A stretch of 64,000 nucleotides of DNA from Glandiceps talaboti (GCF_964340395.1 NC_135555.1:20553447-20617446); one strand, 5' to 3'. Counted from the stretch's first letter, positions 26,661 through 44,197 are shown. Numbers and translations: made by a program. The notes: generated from the sequence alone by a model not told the origin.

Positions 26661-29493
26661 TCAGTCTTTCCCTACGTTCTCTTCCTTCTCTCCAGTATCT
26701 GTTGTCATAATCTCAGAGCCATCACCTGAATGACGTCTCAAACCTGTAAATTTGTTTTGAGAGATCGATTAGTAATTGATTACGGAAATGTCGCCCTCTA
26801 TCTTGTACAAGATGGTAATGCTAGTTGCACACTTCCATTGGTTATAACAAAGGGTTCTGAAATAATTTATTACAGTACAGCGCGCATGTAATGGTTGGCA
26901 TGGATAATATTTTGAAACTGAGTCCAACATTCGTAACAGTCTAGATAATTATGAAAACTGGGTAAAATCATTCACACATTGAAAGGAGCGAAGGGAGTAT
27001 AAATACTCACTGCTCTGTGTTTTGGAATCTTGTTTTCTGATCACATTTCTAATATTTTGTAATCTTCCTCCAATCACCATTATTTTCTCCATTTTTACTT
27101 CGACATCTTCTTCAGCTGCCATTAGTCTCTTCTGTTCATCCAAAATAAACTGTTCTCGCTGAGATATCTCTTTTAACTTTTGTTCAACATTCTCTTCTCT
27201 TACTCTGACAGTTTTTCTTTCGTCTTCTATACTCAGCATTTTACTTGTTTCTTTGTCCAAGGAGATTCTGTCCAAGAATTCTTCTCCTGACACTGTTTCT
27301 TCATGAGTTTGTTCGGTGTCTCTATTAAGTTGGACTTCCTTTCTCTTTATATCATCCATTCGTACTTTGACTTCCTTTATCATCTCTTTCAGTTCACTTC
27401 CACGTCTCCCCTGAGCTTCTTCCTTCTCAAGTAATTTTTCAAACAATTCCTTAAGTCGGTTTGATTGTTCCTTAACAGCCCTCTGTTTCTTTCCAAACTC
27501 AGCGTACAGTGTCTCCAACTCCTTTTCTTTTTGTGACAAATTTTCGTCTTTTGCTTCCAACACTTTCTTTTCTTTGTCCAATTTGTCAGCATGTTCTTTT
27601 ATGAGACCCTTTGATGATGCTATGCTCAGTTCTCTTTCTCCCAGGCACTTTTCTTTCAGCTCGTTGGTCTTTTGTTTTTCTATCACGTCACTTATAATCA
27701 TCTTGAGAAAGTATTCTTTTGACTCCAGTTCTTTTTGCAAGTTCTTTCGTTCCTTCCCTTTTTTCATCATAGACATCAAGTCTTCGTCTTTCATTTGTGT
27801 TAACTTGGTGAAAGTGGCCAGTTTTTCATTCACTTCGACTAACTTCTTTTTCATTTCGGCATTGTCCTGTTTTATCTTTGTGACTTTAATTTCTTTTTCT
27901 CTTAGCTCATTTTCCTTTGCTGTCAGTTCTTTACTCTTATTGTCGAGAATGTTTAATCTTTCTGAATATTTCTTCATTAGCTGTGCTACTTCTATCTCTC
28001 TTTTCTTCATCAGAGGCACTCGTGGAAGGAGATACTTTTCTTTCTTTTGTACTATGTCTTGAGCAGATGCAATTTTTCTATACTCTTCTTTTAGCTTCTT
28101 TGCTTTCTGCTCCTGGACATCTCTCATCATAACCACTTCCTTCATTTTCACTTCAACTGCTTCTTCTTTTGCCGCAACTGTCTGCTCTCTCTCGTCCAAC
28201 TGAGACTGTATCTCATTCAATGTAGCTTCCTTGCTAGCAATATGTTTCATCCGTTCTTCAACCTCTCGCTCTCTGTTCACTAGCATGGACTCTTTTTTCC
28301 CTAGTCTCCTTTCTTTCTCACCGATTTCTGTTAACGTCTTCTCGATCATAATCTCTGCTACATTCATTATAATCTCTTTCTCATCCAAAGAAAGTTGTTT
28401 GTCGTTTTGTTCTATTTCTCTGGAATCAAATTCTCTCTTCATTTGCTTTATCTCCTCCTCCTTGTGTTCAAGTTCTCTTACTTTTGACTGTAGAGTCCTA
28501 CTTTTGTCCTTGAGGGTTTCCTCAATCAGAGTCGTCTCAATCACCTTTCCGTCAAGTCTATCTTTTCTTGCATTCAGTATCTGCTCTCTATCGTCTAGAT
28601 GACGCTGTCTTTCATTTACTGCTGCTTGTTTCCTAGCGACGGTTGTCATAGCTTCGTCTATCTCTCCCTCTCTCCTTTCAATTTGTTGTTGTCTGTCATT
28701 AAGTTCTGTGTCCCTGTTTGCGATTTTTAAAATTTCGCCTTCGAGACGACCTTCTCTGTTTCCTAGAAGTTGTTCCTTTTCTCGAAGACTGTCATTTCTC
28801 TCATCTAATCTCTCTTTCTCTGTACGAAGTTCGCTTTGAGTTGTTTCTAGCTGTTGTTGAGTGTCACCAATTATTTGTTGTCTGTTCTCAAGATCTTTGA
28901 GTTTCTCTTCTACTTCGTCTTGTTTATCAGAAACTTCTCTCTGTTTCTGTTGAAGTTCTGTCTTCCATTTTGTCAATTCGTCATTCTTTTGATCAATATA
29001 TTTTTGACGAATCTCTGTTGAAATAAAAAGAATGAAACAAATCATACATGTATGATGGATTGCATTTGGACCAATTAATTTAGGAGAAGGCGTTTCGCTG
29101 CATCATGTGTTGTTTGAACTTACGTTTATTGAATGACTTAGTGTTGGTACGAAGAAAGTGCACATTACTCATAATAGTACAGTAAGTAAAGGATGTGCGG
29201 TTGTCATGGAAAGGTGCTATCATTTTAAAGTTGCATTTAACAATAATTTTTGTAATGTCGGAATTTCACTCACCAAAATTATAGTCGCCGACATTGTAGA
29301 CGGTATAAGAACCAAGTCTATGAAAAATGGCTCACCTATCACTTTGATTGCAACTTGAGGCAGTCCTATTTCCATGATGTGGGCAAATACGCCAGGATGT
29401 GGCATAACGTCAACACACCAGTTACCATACTGTACTGTTACACGATCGAACGAAGTCGTCGGTAGCAATAATCGTTGTCTACTACTGTAACTC

Positions 29494-29574
<81 letters not shown>

Positions 29575-30721
29575 TGATGTTACGCATCATCCGTATCAAA
29601 TAAGTGTAGATAGTACAAACAACGCACCTCAACTTTGAAGAACGAAAGCATTGAATTTGATATCGAAAAAAAAGTAGCTTTGAATACTTTCTTCGTTGAA
29701 AAAAGAGTTTCTATCTTACCTTGAGTACATGTTGTCAACATTGACAAAGAAGCTCGTCTTGTGCAAATCATTTTTGAGTAATATTAGTGAATATACACGG
29801 CATATACGTTTGCTATCACTGCATAAACAGTCAGCATTTGCACGTTCTATTTACATTGACAACTTTCGTTGTGCATGGTAACTATGTTCGAACTTCTCAA
29901 AGTCACGCAGAATATCGCGAGTTCTGGTGTGAGTTTATATTCGAACACAGGATATGTATCTCCAAGAAGTCCTCCACCTCAGCTTTGGTACGCGGGAACA
30001 GCTTTCTCACATGCATGACGATTATAATTGGATGAATAATATGGCCACAGATTGAGTTGATAAATTGAAAAATTCAAAATTTTAAAACCATGACAATTTC
30101 TTGTATGACTGTTACAACCATTGTGCGTTACAATAGGTAATGTGGTGATTTTATGTCACAAGGTTGTTGCGAATCGTAATGTTCAAGTTGATATTCAGAC
30201 TAGGGCCGTTTAGTATTTGTCCAATCTGTTGATCACATGTCTCACAGATATGGGAAACTAAGTGTATAGCTGACAATGCCAAAGGTGTACCGAATACAAA
30301 GCGATTGAAACCAGATTTCCCAAGTACCATCTGAGACAACCATACAAAAGTATTGCCATAGAAACTGAATGTAATAAGAAATGATTTTTCTCCGACTTCA
30401 TTGTTCTGAGTATGATCTGTACGGTACCAACGTGTAACGACATCCAATAAAGTTGATAATTTTTCAATAAGCAAGGAAGTGATCCGTATACCTTTCACCA
30501 CTGTTTACACACGGACATCAAGTGGGTGTACATAATACCACCATTACTGGTAAACAAGTTAGAATGATTGAACCATTTCATGTAGAGTTGTACGACTTGA
30601 CGTGTTTCCAAACGGACAAATATTAGAAGCTACGAATTATTTGGACGATTTTATCATAAGATACTTTTATCTGCTGAATTCGTATTGCTCCAAAGTATTT
30701 ATGTTGTAATGAATTTGACAT
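26661..30721 (-). CDS. Coiled-coil tandem gene, copy 4 (exon 1 donor lost)
   Basis: Minus strand: exon 1 30671-30721 (one codon shorter than in other copies; its donor GT has become AT), exon 2 from the ATG at 30328-30330 after an intact cag acceptor, exon 3 ending at 29720 (5' edge at most 29846), exon 4 29336-29484, coiled-coil exon 27011-29014 (2004 nt, open), tail exon 26632-26743 with stop at 26661-26663. It shares the three-heptad deletion with copies 3 and 5, plus a private in-frame loss of one Glu in the acidic LDRIS region. Everything from exon 2 on is open, so translation could begin at the exon 2 ATG if another 5' exon is used. Otherwise this is a recent pseudogene. Confidence 0.6.
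29497..29572. repeat. (GA)n microsatellite, unit 4
   Basis: About 38 GA units at the exon 4 acceptor of gene copy 4. Confidence 0.95.
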
Positions 30722-31941
30722 ATTGTTTTGCAACGTTACGGTAGGGTTAACGTTCTAAAGCTGATCGCATAGAGTGTAAAAATGGCCCTCTCTGAATTTC
30801 CTTTTCCTAAAACACGATCCTCTCCTTGTTCAAATTTAAAAAAAAAAACATGGTTTAAAATGTTATCAGAGACACTATTTCCAAAACTAATAATGGTAGA
30901 GAGCGACTAACTATCATCACCTTGAATTTACATAAAAACACTACGTTATTAATCAACTCCTATGTTATGATCTAATTGACAGAGCTGAAGGCAAATTTTC
31001 CTAAGTTTATAGATGGAAGCACTGACACTATAGGCCAACATCCCCACTCCACCATATTATCCCCAAATATCTTACAACTGTACTGTTTCCCCTTCCACCT
31101 GTGAGACCTACTCCTCTCCTCACATAACAACTAACAATTAATTCACTACATGGTTTTCAGCAGCGACTTCACTTATATGTTCTGATATTAATACGGTAGA
31201 ATGATGGTATTAGTGGCCCGGGGACTGGTGGGATGTCACAACGGAGGCATGCGACCGGATTGTAAAATCACAAAATGACATAAAAGTTAGATAATATAAT
31301 GAGTCAATTTAAATGTGACCTTCCCCAATTCACCGTTTCTAAAGTATAGTCCCCCAGAGAGCACATTTGTGCAAGCAAGAAAGATCATATATGTGTGTAT
31401 ATGTATATATGTATGTATCAGTGTATCTGTGTGTCTATACGCACAATTTCCAAAACCAATTTCCCTTAAAAATATTAAAATTTGAAAAATCGTTTATCTC
31501 GGTAGCTCCATGCATTTCTGTATTACAACTTCGTCTTTTTAAAAAAAAAATGCTTTGAAGCCTTCAAACAAAAGAAAAATGTAAGTGTTTCAGAATTCTT
31601 GGAATGTCATGTCACGAATTGTACCATAACACTTAACAGCCCATGTCAGTTTATGTTATATCGCCCCCTAGTGTCTGATTACTGATTTCAACTGGAAAGT
31701 ACATGTTTTGTAGCATACGTGTTTTATCGAGGTTGAAAAAAGTGTAGACGATAGCCCCTGTAGCTTTTTAAAGGAAATGACTTTCAACTTGCATACTAAA
31801 TAACGAATTTTAGAAATTAGGAAATATCCGTTACAGCAGCCACACAAAACTGTAGCAATACAGCTGATGTAACTCAACACACATGAAATTAATAAAACGT
31901 ACACACAAACGGTAATATCAGCTTGTAACAAAAAGTAAATA

Positions 31942-31947
31942 TTTATT
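31942..31947 (-). terminator. Probable polyadenylation signal of gene copy 5
   Basis: Minus-strand AATAAA in the conserved position. In this unit the local ATTT motif is repeated once more. Confidence 0.4.
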
Positions 31948-32487
31948 TATTTACAATAAAATCCATATATTTTAAATGATATGGCAGTCTTTGCTCTAAA
32001 AAGAGCGATTCAATTAACACCCAAGGTGTTGGTCAAAATCAACGCTGTAATGTAGACATTGATTTCATTAAGTTCAGATATACATGTATATCATTGATGT
32101 CTTCATTTGAATATGGCTTGCAGTCAGAGTACGTAATGAGACGCGGTGTTTGTCATGAAAATACTTTTCCGACTTCTACAAATCGTCAGACCAATTCTGT
32201 GTCCAGGGATATTACAAGAAGAGATTTATCATTACTTATAGTCCTTATTTAAGGGATCACTATAGTGGTGTATCGTGGTCTGAGAATATATGGAGAAAGC
32301 AATATTGATGAATTTGTAAGTTCACACGCATCGGATTTTTGAACTAAGAAATGTGTTGAATAATTATAATTGTACATATTTCTATGTGTAATATATTTAT
32401 CCATGTATGTGTGTATTAAAATGTTTTCTAAGCAAAATAGTAGTGTACAAACACTTACCTGTATTGTCTTTGTAGTCTGACACAGAA

Positions 32488-35699
<3,212 letters not shown>

Positions 35700-36630
35700 C
35701 TATTTACATTGACAACTTTCGTTGTGCATGGTAACTATGTTCGAACTTCTCAAAGTCACGCAGAATATCGCGAGTTCTGGTGTGAGTTTATATTGGAACA
35801 CAGGACATGTATCTCCAAGAAGTCCTCCGCCTCAGTTTTGGTACGCGGGAACAGCTTTCTCACACGCATAACGTTTATAATTGGATGAATAATATGGCCC
35901 CAGATTTAGTTGATAAATTGAAATTTTAAAACCATGATAATTTGTCACATGACTGTTACAACTATTCTACGGTATTAATATGTAATGGTGATTTTATGTC
36001 ACAACGTTATTGCGAATAGTTATCTTCAAGTTGATATTCATAAAAATAAAATATGGTTTAAAATGTTATCTGAGACACGAGTTCTAATTAAAAGTAAAGA
36101 TCGAACTAAATGCTGCCACCACAGTCTGATAACATTAAAGGCTTTTGTTTTTCTTAACACATAACCGTGAATTTGTATGAAGGCATTGCATTAATTAACT
36201 CCTATATTTTGATCTAATTGACAGAGCTGAAGGCAAAATCATCCAAACTTATATGGGAGCGCTACTGACATTGTCGGGTCCTAGGTCAACATCCCCACTC
36301 CACCATATTGTCCCCAAATATCTTACAACACTGTTTCCCCTTCCACCTGTGAGACCTACTCCTCTCCTCACATAACAACTAACAATTAATTCACTACATG
36401 GTTTTCAGCAGCGACTTCACTTATATGTTTTGATATTACGGTAGAATGGTGGTACTAGTGGCCCGGGGACTGGTGGGATGTGACAGCGAAGACATGCGGC
36501 CGGATTGTAAAATCACAAAAATAACATAAAAGTTAGATAATATAATGAGTCAATTTAAATGTGACCTTCCCCAATTCCCGGTTTCTAAAGTATAGTCCTC
36601 CCAGCAGAGAACCCATTTGTACAATCAGTG

Positions 36631-36957
36631 ACCCCCACCCATATATCCACCCTATTTAAAGGCTCCCTAAGTACATGCCCTACATGTATGCACTATAGTA
36701 TATATAAACACTGTTGGAACAACTTCCACGTGACTTTTACAGGCACTACAAACTTTCTCCCCATGCAGTGCAGTGTCTACAAGTTAGTTATTTTAATTTA
36801 CAAATGAAAGGAGTTGGAAATACCGATTATGATAATAATGTATTCATAAATGTTTACAATGAAGATAATGAACATGTCGAAAGGTTTACAAGTTTCTTGG
36901 TTGAGACCTATCAAAATTTATTCAAAACCAATTCATCATGCTGTCTAGGCGTCTATG

Positions 36958-36993
<36 letters not shown>

Positions 36994-37477
36994 GCAACAA
37001 CAACAACAACAGTGATGACAGCATCAACCGTGAATGTAAATTTTATTTGTGTTGCAGACTAAGCTAGTGTAATAATGTCAGCAGATATTAACGATGGAAA
37101 ATAATTAATTACTATATATTAAGAGATAGAAAATATGAACCAACTTTCATAAAGTTATTACAGGTCCAGGCGTGTTGTAAAACCAATTACTTTTTTTGAA
37201 ATGGGGAGACGGGGCCATTATTATAATCACTGGTTCAATAACTTGCATCTAACTATATCGAGGAAAAATGCAGCTTATGAAACTGATTGAGTCTCGATAG
37301 ATTTTGAGCAATTGCTCTTATTTTCGGATTAATCTGTGTTTATCAGTTCCAGCGATCTGACACAGAAGGAAACGCTAACAAAAACATGACATCATTACTT
37401 TGGCGTGTCATGAATATTTAATATCTCTTTCACGCATGCCTGTTTCATCGCACATCCGGGTCGTTGACGGAATCAAG
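36631..37477. other. Spacer between array and dynein gene
   Basis: An open stretch at 36708-37067 has amino-acid composition like a coding exon and ends in a run of asparagines from (AAC)n at 36957-37010. It has no ATG, and a stop lies just upstream. It could be one exon (an acceptor-like ttttacag ends at 36741) or chance. Nothing else is recognised. Confidence 0.3.
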
Positions 37478-40400
37478 ATGGCGCCGATCGGTGAGAAGGC
37501 GGCTGTGTCAGGCGGAGTAGATTTAAATGATGACCAAGATAGTCAGCAAAACTTGTGGTAAGACCAATACCTTTAGGCTGTATCGATTCAAGTTATTCTA
37601 GGCAATGTCTCACAGTTCTTTTTATTTTCTAGGTCGTCCATTTTGGCCGAAGTTTCATCCCATTCGAGCTCGAAGCTGCCATCTTGCAAGTCCGTTCTCG
37701 TATTAGGTGGGTGCAGTTTCCGTCGCTTTAATCGCAATAATTCATACTTTTTCTCGTTTCTACTTTTACCTCTTCAACATTTGGGATTTTATTTGTCTTC
37801 GTGCTTTCAGGTGAAGATGAAACTGGGAAAACAACACTAATTGCCAAATTACAAGGAACAGATGAACCGAAGAAGGGTAAAGGTTTAGAATACCTTTATT
37901 TCGACGTTCGGGACGAAGATAGAGATGGTAAGCTGCAATTTACTTCACTAGAATTTTAACAATTTTTCGTATCCGACAAGTTTTTACAGCAGGCTTTTTG
38001 AGTAAGGCCTGGAACGACACATGTTTATATTTGCACGCACGCGAACGTTATTTTTAAAGAGCATGATGTCACGAATCAATGTTTTGACAGAACGAAAAAG
38101 GTGCACGCCCTCATGTGACATAACCGTTCTCAATGAGTGTGATGAATTGAAACATTTATTTTAAAATTAAGCACCGTAATTACATTGCATCATTTTAAAA
38201 TAATCACGTCATCATAACGATATTACACTTGACCTTCACAAATGCAATATAAACTGTGAAAGCGCAGAACAAACATATCATTGTCTGTACTTGCAACTTG
38301 CTAAATACATGCATAGTGAGATTGGATTAGTGAACAATACTTGCTTGAATTAGTTAAATGCAATCTTATAGATAAAGTGTTAAAAGATTCAGTGAAGTGT
38401 TTAAACTGATTAGCAAGATTCATGGTAATTTGTCTCCTCACTGAATGCCACTCACATTGTATGTAAACAACGAAGTGTCAATATATCTGACAACCCCGGT
38501 TTTGCCTCATCATGTGATTTTAACACTTGACATTATATAAACACTTTCACAAATTTAAGCTATGTTTGCGCCAATTGTGGAAAAACTTAGATATTTTCTG
38601 ACCATATCTTCTCTAAACTAGAGTTCAAATTGTAGTTCACCTATAAGATAATTTATGCACACTGTACGTTTGAGAAGCAGACCACGTGAATCATACTCAT
38701 AAGAGGCCATGGAGGGTAGAATTGTTTATAAATGCCAATGACATGTGTCTATTGTACCAGACACATACTGTTAAATGGTGTCTAGCTGTATACCTATTAG
38801 AATACCCAGTATGGCCGTATTTACATCATATTACAGTTTCCCCATAAACTGAATAATTTAGTCAATATCATTACAACGCCATAAATTACAAACAATATTG
38901 CCTTCCACTTTCTATATTTTTTTGAGTAAGACAGTAATTGAAACGGAAGTGTTAAAACCGGAGAATTATTTCTTAAATCAGGCAACCAACAATATAAATT
39001 CACTGAAAAAATGTTAAAATATCAATAATCATAATTATATGTGTTAATTAGCAGTCACACTATCCATATGCAGTAACAAGTTGAAATCATGATCATGTAG
39101 GGCCTCTGATTTTTGGGTGTGGACCCAAAAATCAATTTGATTGGATTTGTTGTTCCATTGTTATATGTGTATGTAACGAGACAAAATTATTCATCTACAG
39201 GTGATTCAATACTGTTCAGGGTGTATGTTATTATTGGATAAAGTCAATTATATCTAAAAAAAATGAAAAGTTTCAAACAACGTTCCAATTGCTGCTCATG
39301 CACCTTTGACAATGACAATGTATATTAAAATGTAGAAAAATCTGCAAATATTTGTGAGAAATGTAATTCAGGTTGATGAAATAGAAGGGAAATGTAATAA
39401 TTTCTTGATTGTTGGGTAAACAACGAATGAAGTTATTTTGATTTGTCAATTTTAATTCAGATAAAAAATTAATAGAAAAATACTAACTAAAACTGGGATA
39501 AAAATATATATGATGATAAAGTAGTTGAAGCCAGTCCATTACCTAGAATCATATTATAACATTTCTTACTTGGGATGAGATATATCAATATCTAGATGCC
39601 TATTTTTATAGAGTATTTATTAAAAAAATATACTTTGTCTTCTGTGTAAATTTGAAAAGGCTTCTTCGAAAGCTTGGACTCATACCAGGATTTAATGATA
39701 ATTCTGTATTTGACAGCTGTAGTGAAATGGACCCAGACTGTGTGGCGATATAAATTTGGTCTCTGTCTGTATACTAGAACCTAGTTTTAATCCTAAATTT
39801 TCACCATGATTGACCTTGTGGCAATTTTATGGTGGTTCTAGGGCCAACAAAATATGACCCACTATGATTAATTGGACAGCATTGTCAAAAGTAGGTCACA
39901 TGTAATGAGTTGAGTAAACATTATTAAGAAAATGAAATTATTAAAGTTTAATAAAAGTGTGATAGAGTGGGTTATACGTCTAAGCTACATTAAAAAACTA
40001 TCTTGTGTTTGAACATATTACATTAACTTTGTGTTTACTGCTACTACTTTCAGTAACTTCCACTTCATAGTAAATTAGTCTTCTACTAAAAGTACTTCAG
40101 TAACTTGTGTATAGGGTCACGTTAGATCAAGTAGTTTGAACTGGTAACTATTAAATTTAAAGATCTGTATATTGGTACAAGTGTACCTTATTGTGGTATA
40201 CCAGGCTCCAATTTAACTGATAGGCTTGGTTCAGTGTCAGCCAAGTGAACTCATTCAGCTACAGTTTTCTGTCGATTGTTGTTTGTCTAACCGCCAAGGA
40301 GATATTCAGTTGTCTTGGATTGTGCACAATGTCATTTCCCAAAATATAGTTTTCAGTGTAGCTTAAGAGTTAGACTATTAGATATCCAGTGCTTGAATTT

Positions 40401-40912
40401 AGCAGTAGTCCACAGTACATAGACTACTAAACATATAGTATCTAGAAATCTGATAGTCTAGATACAGTGTTTAGTAGGCTATAGTGCCCTAGACTACTGC
40501 TAAATTTAAACAGTATACAATGCACAATCCAAGGCCATTGAATATCCTCCATAGATAATGAATCATTAAATTTGCATATGGCAGCAATTTATGAATAGTG
40601 AGTGTCCTCGATTCCAATCTTGCACCAGATACACAGCAGGGATGTTGAGAAACTTAACTTTCTTTTATTGTTGTTTTTCAGACGTAACAAGATGTGGAGT
40701 TTGGATCTTAGATGGAGATACCAGACACGAACGTCTTCTAAAATTTGCACTGACTCCGGATAGCATAGAACACACATTAGTTTTAATTACTGTGGATATG
40801 TCACGGCCATGGACTATAATGGAATCACTAAATAAATGGGCTAGAATTCTTAGAGACCACATAGATTTACTACAAGTACCGCCAGAGAAAACTAGAGAAT
40901 TAGAAGAAACAT
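37478..40912 (+). CDS. DYNC1LI: Cytoplasmic dynein 1 light intermediate chain, first four exons
   Basis: Exons: 37478-37557 (ATG in the context AAGATGGCG), 37633-37706, 37811-37927, 40682-40912. All have GT-AG borders and phases that join. The product begins [13 protein letters not shown] and runs through [10 protein letters not shown] into a P-loop [10 protein letters not shown], then [19 protein letters not shown] and [16 protein letters not shown], all hallmarks of the dynein light intermediate chain family (Ras-like GTPase fold, N-terminal half). These subunits bind the dynein heavy chain and link it to cargo adaptors. Exon 4 ends with a good donor (ATgtaagt). I find no further exon up to 64000, so intron 4 is longer than 18-23 kb or the gene is cut. 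Vertebrate DYNC1LI1 and DYNC1LI2 are co-orthologues, so no number is given. Confidence 0.93.
37928..40681 (+). other. Intron 3 of the dynein light intermediate chain gene
   Basis: AT-rich, no coding signal. It contains the foldback element at 40296-40551. Confidence 0.85.
40296..40551. repeat. 256-bp foldback element
   Basis: Outer arms: GGAGATATTCAGTTGTCTTG on the left (from about 40298) against its complement on the right (ending about 40550), both continuing GGATTGTGCA. Inner arms: AATTTAGCAGTAGTC (about 40397) against GACTACTGCTAAATT (about 40491). No target duplication is identified. It lies in intron 3 of the dynein gene. Confidence 0.8.
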
Positions 40913-43342
40913 GTAAGTAGTTCTTGTATTTTTCTAGATGCACGGCAGTATTACTGAAAACCTGGAAATTTTCGCAAAAATTTTTCGCTGGAAAACAAAG
41001 ACGCAAAATTAAGTAGTGACTAAAATGTCGTTCTTGTACATTAACACAATGTACCAGTCTGGTAATTACTTAGTATAAATTAGTCTTTGGGAACTTCATG
41101 TAGCTGCAAAAATCACTAAATTCTCTAGTAGTGCAAATATTGAGGTTATGGTATTCTGAATGGTTGTATGCACATGCCAAACTTAAGTTTTTTTTCAACC
41201 AAAAAATTACATTCAGATTCAGAATTGGAATTAGAATCACACGTACCAAAATATTGAGGAATATAGAAAACTGTACATAGAAAGAGAAAAACTTAAAAAT
41301 GAACGGTCTGTGTTAAAGTACTTTAGTTTTTGGTCAGAGTGAGAAAAGGGAGTTAGTTTTGTGTAGTAGGTGCATGTTTTAAGTTATGTGTATGTGACTG
41401 TAGCACCCATCATTGTGCCCGGTAATTATAGATTAGTACTGATAAACATCAGTGTACAGTGTACAAATGTGTGTGACTGATTTAGCCAGAGTTTGTTGCA
41501 TCCAGTAACTTGCAAAGAAAACATCCATTGTTGGAAATGTTTAGTAAATAGAAACAAGTCAAGTGTTTGAATGATTTTTAAGACAAAGTCAATGAAGTTA
41601 TTCATGGTATCTGAAAAGAAGCAAGTATAGACAAGTACATGTAAAGTCAGTACCTACTTGAAGTCAGGATTTATTACACCCACAAGGCATATACTATACA
41701 CTATACTGAGACAGTGAGAGATTCAAGCAAGCCATGTTTGTACTGAATTACAACTGACTATATGTGCTAAATTAGCACCATTTACTAATAGATGTTTTAA
41801 TAGCTATATGCTTGTGGACTGTCTCTACCTATGGTTTGATTATTTTATGTTGACATGTACAACTCTATAATACAGGTCAAAAATTACTTGCCAACTGTGT
41901 TAGTATCGAGCTAGCTCAGTGCCACTACCAGTCTGGTGCCAAGCACCTCACATGCCTGTGTTAGTAATTAGGAATGGTCTGATCACTGCCTGCCTCTGCC
42001 TGATGTTACATGTAATAACAGGCAAGGCTGGTGATGATATCTTGCTGACACCAGAAAAGGTTTCTTGAGCTGTATGGTATAGTGTAGTTGCAGAAGTCAC
42101 ATACACTCACTCAAAACAAGTTTAGGACAGCGTCGTTGGCCAGAGGGTTAGCTGCAGGATTTTGTACATAGAATCTCTCCAGGGGTATAAAATCTGAACA
42201 GAGGTACATTTATGCTCCGTCTTTCAAAAGGAAACAACACATAAAACTATATTGCTGTTACTTTGAGTAGTTTCCTGTTGTGAACACCTGACCCTGGTGA
42301 CCTTTGACCCCAGCCTTTTGGATAATATTACTTTTGAAAGCATGTGTGTTGAAATTAAAACTCAGTAGAATGCACAGGGTGATAGCTAATATGTCATTTA
42401 ACGTGTCATGATGTATTATGATAATATGTGCTGGTAGGAATTTGTTGAGCGGAAGTAAATGGATGAATATATTGACAATGCTTGCTCATGGTGTGAAACT
42501 GGTCAAAGAATCAAGCTGTCTTTGTACTGAAGTACTACTATTGAGTATAGATTGTTTTGAACTCAACATGAGGGTTTGTCAAAGTACCTGACATGATGAC
42601 CTTGTTTGCTGTTAGTACTATTCACAGACAACCGATTTCTGATTTGCCATTTCTAAATTCACATGCATGTTTTTGGATTGTCACAAATGTTAACTGAATT
42701 GAATTTATTTGTATTGCTTGATGATATGTTGCTGCCGCTGTCACAGCACAGATTTGTTATCTGTCAGTTATGAGATGTTATCATGATGTACTGTCAATCA
42801 TATTATATGAAATGAAGGCTTGAAGGCTGTGATATAATCATGTGTGGCACTGTAATGACTTTGTGACGTACATGTACAATGTACACTAGTACTAGTATGA
42901 AATACATAGAGATGTAAACATTGCTGGCATAATGTAGAAAGGCAAATGTTATATACCCTTAGACATGGTTATTGTTTTGTTTGAATGTGAATGCAAATTA
43001 ATGCCAAATATGCAACATTATGCCATGTGTAGGCCATTATGTACACATTTCAACATAATTTACAAGATTATACTCATCTTCAACTTGTAATTAGGGCCTT
43101 TACATGTAGTCTCTTCATGTTTTCTTTAGATGGATAAAGAAATATATTATGTAGTTATATATTTTGAATTTCACATTTTGTGCTGCAAATGTAAGCTTGG
43201 AGCAATGCTAAGTGAAAGTCATGGTTTGACATTAACGTCTATATTTGATATAGTCAGATTTAGCCAAGTGAACTTTTTCATTTTTAAGCTACAATTTCCT
43301 AATTATGTCCATTGGTCTAACAGACTACCACCTTATGGATCT
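40913..43342. other. Presumed intron 4 sequence, gene-free
   Basis: AT-rich, with no exon, RNA gene or clear repeat. The stretch 43255-43330 resembles 40235-40290, the left flank of the foldback element (GCCAAGTGAAC ... GCTACA). Confidence 0.6.
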
Positions 43343-44194
43343 GGCAGTCAAGATACAATCGTTAGTAGTCTGTGTGTCCTGAACTACTGCAAATGTGGTA
43401 GTCAAGATACAATCGTTAGTAGTCTATGTGCCCTGAACTACTGCAAATGTGGTAGTCAAGATACAATCGTTAGTAGTATATGTGTCCTGAACTACTGCAA
43501 ATGTGGTAGTCAAGATACAATCATTAGTAGTCTATGTGTCCTGAACTACTGCAAATGTGGTAGTCAAGATACAATCGTTAGTAGTCTATGTGCCCTGAAT
43601 TACTGCAAATGTGGTAGTCAAGATACAATTGTTAGTAGTCTATGTGTCCTGAACTACTGCAAATGTGGTAGTCAAGATACAATCGTTAGTAGTCTATGTG
43701 TCCTGAACTACTGCAAATGTGGTAGTCAAGATACAATCGTTAGTAGTATATGTGTCCTAAACTACTGCAAATGTGGTAGTCAAGATACAATCGTTAGTAG
43801 TATATGTGTCCTGAACTACTGCAAATGTGGTAGTCAAGATACAATCGTTAGTAGTCTATGTGCCCTGAACTACTGCAAATGTGGTAGTCAAGATACAATC
43901 GTTAGTAGTATATGTGTCCTAAACTACTGCAAATGTGGTAGTCAAGATACAATCGTTAGTAGTCTATGTGCCCTGAATTACTGCAAATGTGGCAGTCAAG
44001 ATACAACCGTTAGTAGTCTATGTGTCCTAAACTACTGCAAATGTGGTAGTCAAGATACAATCGTTAGTAGTATATGTGTCCTAAACTACTGCAAATGTGG
44101 CAGTCAAGATACAACCGTTAGTAGTCTATGTGTCCTGAACTACTGCAAATGTGGTAGTCAAGATACAACCGTTAGTAGTCTATGTGCCCTGAAC
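43343..44194 (+). repeat. 54-bp minisatellite, 15.8 copies
   Basis: Each unit translates as GSQDTIVSSLCVLNYCKC with few variants (I/L, V/A, I/T), and every copy keeps frame because 54 is divisible by three. The long open frame (43130-44197) is a by-product: it has no splice or start context, and units vary as in DNA minisatellites. The unit matches 40452-40505 of the foldback element base by base with few differences. Confidence 0.93.
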
Positions 44195-44197
44195 TAA

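Larger units (their letters stand above)
26524..32347 (-). repeat. Tandem array unit 4
   Basis: Unit of 5824 bp with gene copy 4. The spacer from about 30725 to 32450 has no coding exon. It keeps the conserved promoter-side block, but about 0.23 kb near 32250 is missing compared with other units. Confidence 0.9.

Noticed and set aside
36708-37067. Small gene ending in poly-asparagine
   Set aside because: No ATG, a stop immediately upstream, and a tail made by (AAC)n. Kept only as a possible exon in the spacer entry.
42121-42175. tRNA-like head with GTTGGCCAGAGGGTTAGC as a second SINE
   Set aside because: Only a weak box A; no box B at the right distance.
43130-44197. 355-codon open frame of GSQDTIVSSLCVLNYCKC repeats as a Cys-rich protein
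   Set aside because: Open only because a 54-bp DNA minisatellite derived from a foldback element keeps frame; no gene context.
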